Below, in pieces: positions 19,632-29,326 of a stretch of 37,707 nt of DNA. The stretch is from Chloroflexota bacterium (GTDB taxonomy: Bacteria > Chloroflexota > Limnocylindria > Limnocylindrales > CSP1-4). The stretch covers positions 139,122 to 176,828 of the forward strand of contig JAUJNA010000003.1 in assembly GCA_030446555.1 (NCBI GenBank), written 5' to 3'. The number at the start of each line of letters is the position of its first letter. Positions within the stretch are counted from its first letter, which is position 1. The notes below the pieces were generated by a model. That model was not told the origin of the DNA and ran no database searches. It saw only the letters and a list, made by a program, of their open reading frames with translations. The position numbers and the translations under genes are program-made.

Positions 19632-20105
19632 TCAGCGCATCCCGCCCCTGCGGGCGATCTCCTGGACGCGGCCGTACTCGTCGCGCAGCCTGTGGACATC
19701 GGCGGCGGCCAGGTGGTAACCGTCCGAGCCTTTCTCCAGCTCACCGAGGCGTCGCTCCGCAGCGCGCCACTCCTGGAGCACCCGGTCGATCGGTCGTGGC
19801 GGGATCTCCTCGATGGCGGTCTCCACCCGGGCCGGCGTGCCGGCCACGCTGCGAGTGGTCTCGGCGAGGACGGTCTGCTCACGTGTCTGATCGAGCGCGC
19901 TCGCAGCGAGTGTCTCGATCCTTCCCGCCAGGTCGACGAACGCCGCCGTCCCGGGCGTGATCCCGCGCTTGCGCTGTTCCAGCTCGACGAGCTCATCCAG
20001 GGTGGTGAGCAGCCGGTCAGAGGCGACCCGCAGCCCCGCCTCGAGCCCGACGGCGCCTGCACCGTCCATCTGGGTCACGCGCCCACCCGCGATCGCCGGC
20101 CCCAT
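19632..20105 (-). CDS. Hypothetical helical protein
   Basis: 157 aa uninterrupted ORF with coiled-coil character. Confidence 0.5.
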   Translation of the reverse strand: MGPAIAGGRVTQMDGAGAVGLEAGLRVASDRLLTTLDELVELEQRKRGITPGTAAFVDLAGRIETLAASALDQTREQTVLAETTRSVAGTPARVETAIEEIPPRPIDRVLQEWRAAERRLGELEKGSDGYHLAAADVHRLRDEYGRVQEIARRGGMR

Positions 20106-20245
20106 GGAAGCTCCCCGGGCAGGTTACTGGCGCCCGCGAGTCCCTCGCCCATCACAGGCCATCCTCTCTCCCTCCCCCACGTCGAGAGGACGACTGTACC
20201 GTACTCGCCAAAGTCTGGATCCAGACCGTTCGCCACGGAGGTCCC

Positions 20246-20644
20246 ATGCGCGTCCCAGGATTCCTCGTGCGCCGCTTCTACGTCCAGGGAAGCCTGCGAA
20301 ACACCGAAGGCGGGTTCGAGCTCCAGGCGCACAACGGGATGGGGCCCGGGACGATCGTGGGTCTGACGAGCATCACGATCGACGGCATGAGCATCGATCC
20401 CCGGCGCATCACCGCACAGCGCCAGGGGGGCAGCGCCGTCCTTGCGGCCACCATCTCGCGTGCCTCGCCGGTCCCCGTCGCGGTCGGGGACCGGGTGACC
20501 ATCCACGTGTCGGGACCGCAGCTGGCTGCCGGGCGACATCGGCTGGAGGTGGAGCTCGTAGAGCGCGATCTGGGCGTGCTCCAGTTGGGCATCACCGAAT
20601 CGCTCGCCGAGGATCCGCGCCCCACCGCTCCGGTCGACTGCTAG
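20246..20644 (+). CDS. Hypothetical beta-rich protein
   Basis: MRVPGFLVRRFYVQGSLRNTEGGFELQAHNGMGPGTIVGLTSITIDG... Confidence 0.6.
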   Translation: MRVPGFLVRRFYVQGSLRNTEGGFELQAHNGMGPGTIVGLTSITIDGMSIDPRRITAQRQGGSAVLAATISRASPVPVAVGDRVTIHVSGPQLAAGRHRLEVELVERDLGVLQLGITESLAEDPRPTAPVDC

Positions 20645-20653
20645 CATCGTCGC

Positions 20654-21376
20654 ATGGTCGCCACTCGGCTGGAGCGCCTGGACCGGCTACCGCACTTCGA
20701 GCATGGTGTGACGCTGGGCGACTTCTTCGTCCCCATCCGGGTCGGGGAGCGGGCTGCGGCGTGGCAACGCCATCTGGTATTGATCCTCGTCGGCGCGCTG
20801 CTGATGGTGGCCGGGGCCTGGCTGTCGTTCCCGGTGCCCCAGATCCAGTTGCCCGGCGTCTACCTGCCGGCGAACCCCTATGTGCCCTTCTCGCTCCAGA
20901 CGCTGGCGGTCCTCTTCACGGGAGCCTCGCTCGGGTTCCGCCGGGGCGTGACCGCGACGCTGCTCTACCTGGCCATGGGCGCCGTCGGACTACCGGTCTT
21001 CGCCGTCGACTCGAACGGTGCGCATGCAGCGGGACTCGACACCATCGTGTCGGTCACGGGAGGACGAGTGGTGCTCGGCGTGACGGGCGGGTACCTCTGT
21101 GGCTTCCTGGTGGCGGGCGCCATCTGCGGCACGCTCGCCGAGCACGGCTGGGATCGCACGCTGCGAGGTTCGCTGGCGACGATGCTCGCGGGCAGCACCG
21201 CCATCTACCTCATCGGCCTGCCATGGCTGAGTGTCGCGGCGCATCTCACGATCCCGCAGACGCTCCAGGTGGGCCTCTACCCCTTCATCCCCGGTGATCT
21301 GGTCAAGGCGGCCGTCGCGGCTGGCCTGCTGCCCGTCGGCTGGTGGATGGTGCGCCGCCGGGCGCACGACCTGTAG
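20654..21376 (+). CDS. bioY: Biotin transporter BioY-like
   Basis: QLPGVYLPANPYVPFSLQTLAVLFTGASLGFRRGVTATLLYLAMGAVGLPVFA...GGRVVLGVTGGYLCGFLVAG. Confidence 0.85.
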   Translation: MVATRLERLDRLPHFEHGVTLGDFFVPIRVGERAAAWQRHLVLILVGALLMVAGAWLSFPVPQIQLPGVYLPANPYVPFSLQTLAVLFTGASLGFRRGVTATLLYLAMGAVGLPVFAVDSNGAHAAGLDTIVSVTGGRVVLGVTGGYLCGFLVAGAICGTLAEHGWDRTLRGSLATMLAGSTAIYLIGLPWLSVAAHLTIPQTLQVGLYPFIPGDLVKAAVAAGLLPVGWWMVRRRAHDL

Positions 21377-21509
21377 GCGCCTGCGCGTGGGCTACGCGCT
21401 CGTCGTGTTCCCACGGCGCGACCTCGCGGCACCGAGCTGAGTCGCCCGTCGTGACCCCGTGCGGCCCCGCCACCCGTTCGCACCAGGGGGCGCCCTTCCG
21501 GGGGCGCGC

Positions 21510-23031
21510 ATGCGCTCCGCCTGCTCGGATCCGACCTGTACCGTCAGGGCGCCGTCGCGGCGGCCGCGAGCATCGTCTACGGATGCGCCGCGACCGTGCC
21601 ACCGGAGCTGGCCACAGGACCGGCCACGGCCGGTCCAGCCGCCACTGCTCCTGACGCTCCCCCGGCGCCGCCACGTTCGCCGGTCGCCTCGCCCGCATCA
21701 CTCCCGCCCGCATCACTCCCGCCCGCGTCGCCGACGCCATCCGGTCCCCGACCGCCGGACGTCGCAGCCATCCAAGCCGTCATCCAGCCCCTGACCGGGT
21801 CGCCGGACGAGTACGACGCCCTCATCGAGCAGGTCGGTGACGCGGACGTCGTACTCCTGGGCGAGCCGTCCCACGGCAGTCACGAGGTCTACCGGGAGCG
21901 AGCCGAGATCACGCGGCGTCTGATCGCCGAGGCGGGGTTCTCGGGCATCGCCATCGAGGGCGACTGGCCGGATGCGTGGCGCGTCGACCGGTACGTCCGG
22001 GATATCGGCGCTGACAGCACGCCGGCCGAGGCGCTCGGCGAGTTCGACGAGTTCCCGGAGTGGATGTGGCGCAACGAAGACTTCGCCTCACTCGTGGGCT
22101 GGCTGCGCGACCACAACGGCTCCCGTCCGTACGACCGCCAAGCGGGCGTCTACGGCCTTGACCTGTACAGCCTTCCGGAGTCGACCGCGGCGGTCGCGCC
22201 GGAGCTTCGCCCTTCGGTGCCGCCGCGGCTGCAGGCATCATCCAGCGCCGGTACACGTGCACCGGGGCCACCGTCGCGCCCGATCCGCCCGACGAGGCGC
22301 CGTCCTGTGCGGAACAGGTCCACGAGGCGCTGCGTGATGCGGCCGCCGTCGCGGACACCGTCCCGCCACAGCACGCGGAGCGGGCGGACCGCGCGTTCTC
22401 CGCCGTGCAGAACGCGCGCATCGTCGTCAACGGCCGCCGCTACACGCTCGGCGAGGGAGCCGATGGCGAGTCGTCCTGGAACATCCGCGACCGCCACATG
22501 GCGGAGACGCTGTGGCGCTGCGCGACCACCTGGAGCGGACGGGCCGCAGCGATCGACTCGTCGTCTGGGCGCACGACTCGCGTCGGTGACGCCCGCGCGA
22601 CCGAGGTCGCCGGCCGTGGACAGCTCAACCTGGGACAGCTGGTGCGTGAGCGACCGGGTGTCGAGTCCGTCATCGTCGGGTTCAGCACGTACACGGGGAC
22701 TGTCACCGCGGCGCACGACTGGGGCGAGCCGGCGCAGGAGATGGACGTCCTGCCGGCACTGCCGGGCAGTCATCCCGACCTGCTCCACGAGGTCTCGCGT
22801 TCGAGCGCGGACGAGTTCCTGGTCGTCCTCGGGGCCGACGCGCCCCCGCCGCTCCGAGAAGAGCGACTCGAGCGGTACATCGGCGTGATCTACCGTCCCG
22901 AGACGGAGCGGGTGAGCCACTACTTCGCGACGCGGATCGCCGAGGAGTACGACCTGCTCATCCATCTCGATGAGACGACGGCCGTCCGGCCGCTGGAGGA
23001 CGCCGTCTTGCTGCCGGACGAGGGCGGCTGA
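21510..23031 (+). pseudogene. Erythromycin esterase-like protein, frame-disrupted
   Basis: Frame A: ADVVLLGEPSHGSHEVYRERAEITRRLIAEAGFSGIAIEGDWPDAWRVDRYVR; later frame: VQNARIVVNGRRYTLGEGADGESSWNIRDRHMAETL; LRDHLERTGRSDRLVVWAHDS in another frame; then VGDARATEVAGRGQLNLGQLVRER...GFSTYTGTVTAAHDWG. Confidence 0.8.
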
Positions 23032-23057
23032 CTGCGGATCGCCGCCCGGTCGGCGGC

Positions 23058-23793
23058 CTAGACGGCCGGCTTCTCCCAGACCGAGATGTGCTTGGGACTG
23101 TCGCTCGTGAACGGCTCCCGCTTCCACCCGCTCCAGCGCTCGCTCAGCGTCATCCCGGCAAGCTGCGCCATCAGGTCGAGCTCCGAGGGCCACGCGTACC
23201 GGAAGGGGATCGACAGGCGCTCGATCCTCTCGTCGACGACGCGGAAGTGGTGGGACGTGAGGCCCTGTCCGGCGACGTCGTACTCGTCGAAGCTCCATCT
23301 CGTCTCGCTCACGTGGTAGGCGCGGATGGCCTCCCCGGGCGGGAGCCGCTGCAGCTCGGGACGCCTACCTCGATGAGGAAGCAGCCGCCGGGCTCGAGGT
23401 GCGCCGCGACGTTGCGGAAGCACGCCACCTGGGCCGCCTGCGTCGTCAGGTTCATGATCGTGTTGAAGACGAGGTAGGCGACGGAGAACATTCCGTCCGG
23501 CTTCGTGGTCGCGAAGTCACCGATGGTCACGCCGATGTCTTCCCCGCCTGGCTTCGCGCGCAGCGCGGCGACCATCGACTCGGACAGCTCGATCCCGTGC
23601 ACCGGGATCCCTCGGTGCGCAAGCGGTAGTGCGCGATCCGGCCCGTCCCGATACCGAGCTCCAGCGCGCGTCCCCTCCCGGCCAGCTCGACGAGGTCGAC
23701 GACCGGGTCGACGACGGCGGGGTCGAACATCTCGGCGGCGGACTCGTCATACCTCGCGGCCACGCGCTCGTCGAAGTGGCCGTCATCGTGCAC
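23058..23793 (-). pseudogene. SAM-dependent class I methyltransferase, split over three reading frames
   Basis: MHDDGHFDERVAARYDE...RGRALELGIGTGRIA (23793 side), then VHGIELSESMVAALRAKPGGEDIGVTIGDF, then IRAYHVSETRWSFDEYDVAGQGLTSHHF. Confidence 0.75.
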
Positions 23794-23805
23794 CTTGGGA
23801 TCCTA

Positions 23806-23848
23806 CTCGCTGCGTTGACCGCTCGGTCGCCCTGTGCTTCGATACGCG
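23806..23848 (-). repeat. Remnant of integrase 5' coding end, diverged copy of 32779-32821
   Basis: ctcgctgcgttgaccgctcggtcgccctgtgcttcgatacgcg vs ctcgctgcgttgacggctaggtccccgcgtgcttcgatacgcg, same length with about six differences; minus-strand peptides RIEAQGDRAVNAAS / RIEARGDLAVNAAS. Confidence 0.75.
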
Positions 23849-23878
23849 ATGCCGCGGCTCCTTGTGAGCGTGAGGCCC

Positions 23879-23914
23879 GCGCCCGTAGCTCAGTGGATAG
23901 AGCGGATGGCTTCG
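23879..23914 (+). repeat. Partial tRNA-Arg (5' half), putative att site
   Basis: GCGCCCGTAGCTCAGTGGATAGAGCGGATGGCTTCG identical to 32953-32988, then diverges; no 3' half follows. Confidence 0.88.
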
Positions 23915-24005
23915 ACCACGGGGCCGCTAAGCGCAGTACCCTCACGCTTGCGGACCTGAGCGAAGACGCTCTGGTTATCCGCTCAAAGCTTAAGAGGGCA
24001 GCACC

Positions 24006-24285
24006 GTGCCGAAGTCCCGAGTGGGAGTGGAAGATCAACGGCCGCAAGGTGGCTCCAGGTCAAGTCGGGAAGGCGCGCTCGAGAAAGCGTTCTCACCCAA
24101 GATCGCGACCGTCGCGAAGGAGCAGGTCGAGCAGCACATCCGCGACGTCAGATGCCCTGTCCATGGCGGAGGACCACAGCGGGTCTCGTCACCGGGCCAG
24201 AGGCCCTCGACACCACGTGGCGACTCTCAGCGAAGTACTGCTGCGACGAGCAGCAGAGCATCGAGGCGGCGCTGGGAGGCTCTTG
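24006..24285 (+). pseudogene. Small hypothetical protein, frame-disrupted
   Basis: Pieces in alternating frames: PKSRVGVE / WKINGRKVAPGQVGKA / LEKAFSPKIATVAKEQVEQHIRDVRCPVHG / TWRLSAKYCCDEQQSIEAALGGS*. Confidence 0.45.
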
Positions 24286-24454
24286 ACGGCAGGCGTACCG
24301 TGACGAGGCCGGTGTAAGACGGCCAACCGATAGACTGACTGACGCCCGTCGTCGTGCTGCTTACACAGCCGGCGGCGGGCGTTCTCATTGAGGAGCGCCA
24401 TGAGCGCAGAGACCAGGAGACGGAGCTGCTGGAGGCTCTCGCTGGGACGTCCTC

Positions 24455-24713
24455 ATGCGGGACGTGCAGCGGTTCCAGGGCGAAGCCGGCATCTCGCAGG
24501 CCAACAGCAAGCGGTACGACCGCATCCAGGACACGCTCGAGGAGCTCGCTGGGATGCTGGTGAGCGAGATGTGGGATACCGAGATGGATAGTGACCCGAG
24601 CTTCAGCGGGCCTCACCGGGGGCATCTGGGACGAGATCGAGCGACGGACGCTCGATTGGGCGGAAGAGGTCGACGCAGCCCGGGACACCCGCCGGGCCGG
24701 AGCGGCGGCATGA
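24455..24713 (+). pseudogene. Small hypothetical helical protein, one frameshift
   Basis: MRDVQRFQGEAGISQANSKRYDRIQDTLEELAGMLVSEMWDTEMDSD.. then GLTGGIWDEIERRTLDWAEEVDAARDTRRAGAAA* in the next frame; stop overlaps the next start as ATGA. Confidence 0.45.
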
Positions 24714-25036
24714 CCGCCGAAGCGACGCTGCTGAGCATCCCGGAAGCGGTCCAGCGAGCCGTAGACGATCTGCCTATCGATCCGGGACAGTGGCTCTATG
24801 ACGTGGTCGGTGAAGTGTTCGAGCGATACGCCTGCAACGATGAGAAGTGCCCGAACCGGCCGGCCTGGGACATCGCCCGGAAAAAGATGTTCGACGAGAC
24901 TGCCACCTCGTTGGACAACGCGATCAACGAGGTGTTGACCAACCGGATCACCAGGGCGCTCGTGGCCTACGCCGGCGAGTACCCCGACGCGCCACGTGCC
25001 TCGTCCACAAAGCCGCTGGTAAGCGCCAGCGCCTAG
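24710..25036 (+). CDS. Hypothetical protein
   Basis: MTAEATLLSIPEAVQRAVDDLPIDPGQWLYDVVGEVFERYACNDEKC...; starts in ATGA overlap with the upstream ORF. Confidence 0.55.
   Translation: MTAEATLLSIPEAVQRAVDDLPIDPGQWLYDVVGEVFERYACNDEKCPNRPAWDIARKKMFDETATSLDNAINEVLTNRITRALVAYAGEYPDAPRASSTKPLVSASA
25005..25025 (+). repeat. 21-bp inverted repeat, left copy (ccacaaagccgctggtaagcg)
   Basis: Exact reverse complement of 27867-27887. Confidence 0.92.
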
Positions 25037-25123
25037 TCTCCGACGGCCACTAAAAGCAGCGCCAATACTCGGTCCTGCCCGCCCCGGCTCCGTGCCGTCG
25101 GCGGGCAGGGCGCATCTCGCCCC

Positions 25124-26518
25124 TTAGTTCGCCCGGAGCTGCTCGAGACGGAGAGCGAGTGCCGCTTCCGTGTCGGCGTGGGCGGGCTCGCCGGCGAGGT
25201 TCGTGAGCTGCCAGGGGTCGGCCGTGAGGTCGAATAGCTCGCGCTCGCCTGTGTCGTACTCGATGTAGTGCCAGAGACCGCTCGGATCGGCGGCGGTCGT
25301 CCGGATGCCCCACCAGAGAGCCGTCCGAAGGCCGCCTGAGTTGTCGGAGCGATGCTCCTCGAGCAGCGCATCACGTCCGAGCGTCCCGGTCCCGTCGACC
25401 ACCGGCAGAAGTGATCGGCCGTCGGGCGCAGCCTGCCCGGTCGGGAAAGGCCCCAAGGTTACGCCGGCGGCCTCGGCGATGGTCGGTGCGAGGTCGATGT
25501 TCTGGACCCACTCACGGACCTCGCGCGCCTCGGCACCCCAGCGCGCTGGCCAGCGCATCCACAGCATCAGCGGCGTCGACGACGAGACACCCTTCAGCGG
25601 CCAGCGGTGGTCACCCCACGCCATCCCGTTGTCGACGGTCAGGATGAAGAGCGTGTTGCTCAGTCGACCCTGCTCGCGGAGCGCGAGCCGGACGTCGCGG
25701 AACATCTCGTCGACCGCGAGCAGCGACCGGCACGCCTTACCGAGTGGCCACCCCTTCGGGAACGTGTCGGACGCGGCCGACTGCGCTTGCATGAACGCCG
25801 GCTCGTCGCCGTCGATCGCGTCCCACGCGGGCGTCAACCGGGTCCCGATCGCCTTGCACCGGGCGTCACCCCTGTGGCGCACCGCTGGCTGCGGGAGCCC
25901 GTATGGGCCGTCAATGCCGTGCGGAGCGAACGGTGACAGGTAGAGGAAGAGCGGCTTGTCGAGCGGCGCCTTCCGCAGGAAGCCGAGCGCCCGATCCCGG
26001 TAATAGTCCGTCGAGTACGGCGCGTTCTTCTGGACACCATCGACCCAGACCGGCACGTCGCGGTAGCCGCCCTCTGCGAGCACGGAGTGGTCCCAACCAG
26101 GAGGCGTCTTGTCCTCGACCAGCACGAAGTCGTTCAGATACTTCCCCGAGGCGATGGTGTGGTAGCCGACGTCCTGTAGCGCTGTGGCGATCGTGACCGA
26201 CGGGTCGAACAGTCGACCGTCGTTCGCCGTCACGCCGTGGTGGTGCGAGTAGAGCCCGGTCAGGAAGGTTGCGCGAGCCGGACAGCAGAGCGGGTCGTTC
26301 CCGAACGCATTCCGGAAGCCGATGCCGCGATCGAGGAAGAACGACGAGAGCACGGGCTGGCGTTCGAACAGCTCGTCCGCGACGTCGGCAGCGAGATCGT
26401 CGAGCATGATCACGACGACGTTCGGCCGCTCATCGCCTGCAGCGGTTGGCCGCGCAGGCACCAGGAGCGCCGCGATCGCGAGCATGACGACCAACGTTCT
26501 CGTCACGAGTCCCCCCAC
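25124..26518 (-). CDS. Exported sulfatase
   Basis: Signal peptide; RPNVVVIMLDDLAADV; formylglycine-type motif CCPARATFLTG; ASGKYLNDF; VDNGMAWGDH. Confidence 0.92.
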   Translation of the reverse strand: MGGLVTRTLVVMLAIAALLVPARPTAAGDERPNVVVIMLDDLAADVADELFERQPVLSSFFLDRGIGFRNAFGNDPLCCPARATFLTGLYSHHHGVTANDGRLFDPSVTIATALQDVGYHTIASGKYLNDFVLVEDKTPPGWDHSVLAEGGYRDVPVWVDGVQKNAPYSTDYYRDRALGFLRKAPLDKPLFLYLSPFAPHGIDGPYGLPQPAVRHRGDARCKAIGTRLTPAWDAIDGDEPAFMQAQSAASDTFPKGWPLGKACRSLLAVDEMFRDVRLALREQGRLSNTLFILTVDNGMAWGDHRWPLKGVSSSTPLMLWMRWPARWGAEAREVREWVQNIDLAPTIAEAAGVTLGPFPTGQAAPDGRSLLPVVDGTGTLGRDALLEEHRSDNSGGLRTALWWGIRTTAADPSGLWHYIEYDTGERELFDLTADPWQLTNLAGEPAHADTEAALALRLEQLRAN

Positions 26519-26898
26519 ATGGCACCACCACGACGGATGGGCCGCGTCACAGTACGCGGAATCGGCGCCCTGTCAATGAGGAGCTCCTTAGTCGATGTCT
26601 ACCTCGGTGCCCGCCCCGCCTTAATCTCCGCCAGGCACCGCGCCATCTCGCGCACGACCGCTTCCTCGCTCGCGGCGATGGGCGGGTCGAGCCCGAGGCC
26701 GCGAAGGAGGCCGTCCAGAAGGCCCCGCTGGCACCCGATACGCCGTTCCTTCCGGCATCGTCCGTGCCCTTGACCCCAGGCCCGCGCCGCCTACGCCCGG
26801 CCAAATCGACGGCGCAAGGGGTCGCAGCGTCGCGCGACTATTCTTTCGGTGGACGGCTAGAGTCGGTGCATCCGGGTATTCGACCGAGCAGGGGGACG

Positions 26899-27835
26899 AT
26901 GAGACTCGCAGCACTTGCGCTGGTGCTCCTGACGAGCTGTACGACGGCCGTCCCAGCCGCTTCGCCGACGACCGTGGCGCAGCCGTCCGGGGCAACGCCG
27001 ACAGAGGCGGCGACAGAGACGCCGATACAGGCGCCCACTCCTACGGACGAGCCGTCGCCCACGCCTAGTGCCACGCTCTCGCCCACAACCGACCTCGGCG
27101 CGCGCGACGCCACCACTCGCGCCGACGGGCATCGCCGACGCCGAGCTCTCGCCTGCGGCGTCGGGCGACGGTCTCGTCCGTCGCGGTCCGCGCGACAGCA
27201 CGCGTATCGCGCTGACGTTCGATGCCGACATGACGGCATCGATGCGACAAGCCGTCCTAGATGGGGAAGCGGCCCACTACGACGCGCGCATCATCGCGCT
27301 GCTCCGTGAAACGTCGACCGAAGCCACGCTCTTCATCACCGGTCTGTGGGCGAAGACGTACCCGTCGCAGGCGCGATCGTTCGCTTCGGATCCGCTTTTC
27401 GAGCTGGCCAACCACTCCTGGGACCACCGTGCGTTCCGGTCGCCTTGCTATGGCTTGGCGGCGGTCACGACGGACAGCGCGCGGCGGCGCCAGATATCCC
27501 GGACTGTCGCGTATCTGCGCGAGCTGACCGGCGTCACGACACGCCACTTTCGATTTCCGGGTGGTTGTCACTCGAGCTCTGACGTCTCTCTCGTCTACGA
27601 CGAAGCACACATCCCCGTGCAGTGGGATGTGGTGTCCGGGGATCCGTTCCAGACGGACGCGAGCGTCATCGTCGACAACGTCCTCCAGGGCACGCGCGGC
27701 GGGTCCATCATCGTCATGCACATGAACGGGCGTCCGAACGCTCCGAAGACCTACCGAGCGCTCAGGACGATCATTCCCGAGCTGAAGTCACGGGGGTATC
27801 GCTTCGTGACGCTCTCGACGCTCCTAGGATCGTAG
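26899..27835 (+). pseudogene. Polysaccharide deacetylase lipoprotein, one frameshift in the Thr/Pro linker
   Basis: Lipobox MRLAALALVLLTSCTT in one frame; catalytic part RIALTFDADMTASM, ANHSWDHRAF, RHFRFPGGCHSS, GSIIVMHMNGRPNAPKT in another frame (ORF 27068-27835). Confidence 0.8.
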
Positions 27836-27866
27836 GGACGAGGCCCTGAGGGAGGCTGGTTGGCAC

Positions 27867-27887
27867 CGCTTACCAGCGGCTTTGTGG
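27867..27887 (-). repeat. 21-bp inverted repeat, right copy (cgcttaccagcggctttgtgg)
   Basis: Exact reverse complement of 25005-25025. Confidence 0.92.
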
Positions 27888-27936
27888 CGCCGTTCTCTTG
27901 TCGCTGGTCCGCGTCACTCCGCCTGGCGGTCAGGCC

Positions 27937-28056
27937 GTGGAGGACCGCCAGATCATCGTCTTCCATCACCCGGACGGAAGGTTCTCGGAGGTCTGGGTCT
28001 ATCCCCAGGACCAGTACCGGATGGACGAGATGATCGCAGCGGGGGCGCCGCGCTAG
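27937..28056 (+). pseudogene. C-terminal fragment of an NTF2/SnoaL-like protein
   Basis: VEDRQIIVFHHPDGRFSEVWVYPQDQYRMDEMIAAGAPR*; no matching N-terminal domain upstream. Confidence 0.5.
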
Positions 28057-28143
28057 GAAAGGGAAAGGGTGACCCATCCGAGGGCCGCCCGCCGCCAATG
28101 GACCACTCGACAACCCTAGCGGCGGACCGCGAGCTCGGCGGTG

Positions 28144-28602
28144 TCAGCTAGTCCCATCGTCGGCCCCATCTGGTCCTGATGCCGCTCGATAGGCGATGCT
28201 GGGCAGCTTCGCGAAGATCAGGTCCACCTGCTGGCTGAACTTCGGGACGTCGGCATGGGGATAGGCGACGCCCAAGCGCTCGTGGAGACCGTTGCGCTCC
28301 GCCATCGCCCGGCGCAAGGCGACGAACGCTGTGCCGGCGGTCGCCAGATCGCCTGCCAGGACCGCCCGCTCGAACGCGGCACGCGCCTCCCTCTCCCGCT
28401 CCTCAGCCGCCTGGAAAGCCGACCGGTGGGCATCTAGCCGCTTCTGCTCCGCCCAGTGCTCCAGCATCGCCTTGTCGGGCCGGCGTAGCCCCTGCGAGCG
28501 CCTCCACTGCTCTTCCTCGGTCGTCATCGTGAACCTCCCAACAGGCCCCCACCCCCACGGTGTCAGGGTGGTCTCGCTCCACTCCCGTCGAGCCGCTGAC
28601 AT
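28144..28602 (-). CDS. Hypothetical helical protein of the mobile element
   Basis: MTTEEEQWRRSQGLRRPDKAMLEHWAEQKRLDAHRSAFQAAEEREREARAAFERAVLAGDLATAGTAF; true start may be near 28527. Confidence 0.5.
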   Translation of the reverse strand: MSAARREWSETTLTPWGWGPVGRFTMTTEEEQWRRSQGLRRPDKAMLEHWAEQKRLDAHRSAFQAAEEREREARAAFERAVLAGDLATAGTAFVALRRAMAERNGLHERLGVAYPHADVPKFSQQVDLIFAKLPSIAYRAASGPDGADDGTS

Positions 28603-28897
28603 CGCGGCCCGCTGCCTTGGCGGCCGCCTTGGCCTGCTTGTAGAACCCCAGGCTCATGCGCATGGCCGGCGAGATCATCGCGTCGTGGGTGCCCTGCTCG
28701 ACGAGCTGCGCCAGTCGCTCCATGGTCGGATCGAAGCGCCACATCTCCGCGAGCTCGCGCACGCGGCGCTGCTCACCCGTCTCGTCCTCTCGTGTCCGGT
28801 ACATCGTCGTGCCTCCTTCAGGCTCTGGCGCCAGACGCGCCTCCAGGTCAGCGATCCGCGCTCTCAGCGCGCGGATCTCGTCATAGGGATCGGTCAT
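28550..28897 (-). CDS. Small coiled-coil protein of the mobile element (MTDPYDEIRALRARIADLEARL...)
   Basis: N-terminal part of ORF 28403-28999; C-terminal boundary unclear because its tail overlaps the next ORF in another frame. Confidence 0.45.
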
Positions 28898-29326
28898 GCC
28901 GGTGCGTCCTCGTCTCCGGTCCTGATGGCGCGCAAGTGCGCATAGGGCGATGGGGTCGGCGCCAGGAGCGTCGGTCCCATCGGCTCCGGCGCGCGCCATC
29001 GCCGGTCGGCTGCACCCTTGGGTGTCAATCCGAACGAGTCAGACCACAGGCGGAGCTCGGAGGCGCGCTGGAACCGACCGAGCTGCACCTGGTCGTACAG
29101 CCCGATGACGATGCGCAGCCCGGGCAGGTCGCCCGGCGTCCAGTGCGCGGCGAACCACGAGCCGAACCAGACGCGCCAGGCGTCTCGTGACTCGTCGGTG
29201 AGCCCACTCGGGAGGCTTCGGTACGCGACCGTGCTGCCAGCCGATGCCGGACGCGGCCTTCCACTCGCCGCGGCGCAGCGGGCGCGGCCGTGGCGTGCGT
29301 CCTTCGGCGAAGCCTTGACCCGCCAT
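28894..29326 (-). pseudogene. TerS-like phage terminase small subunit, one frameshift
   Basis: Composite: MAGQGFAEG..GEWKAASGIGWQHGRVPKPP | SGLTDESRDAWRVWFGSWFAAHWTPGDLPGLRIVIGLYDQVQLGRFQRASELRLWSDSFGLTPKGAADRRWRAPEP. Confidence 0.62.

Noticed and set aside
21690-21740. Short repeats cccgcatcactcccgcccgcatcactcccgcccgcgtcg as possible CRISPR or iteron
   Set aside because: Only about three short units without unique spacers, encoding a Pro/Ala/Ser linker (SPASLPPASLPPASP).
23879-23955. A second functional tRNA-Arg
   Set aside because: Only the 5' 36-40 nt match; no T-arm or 3' acceptor strand follows.
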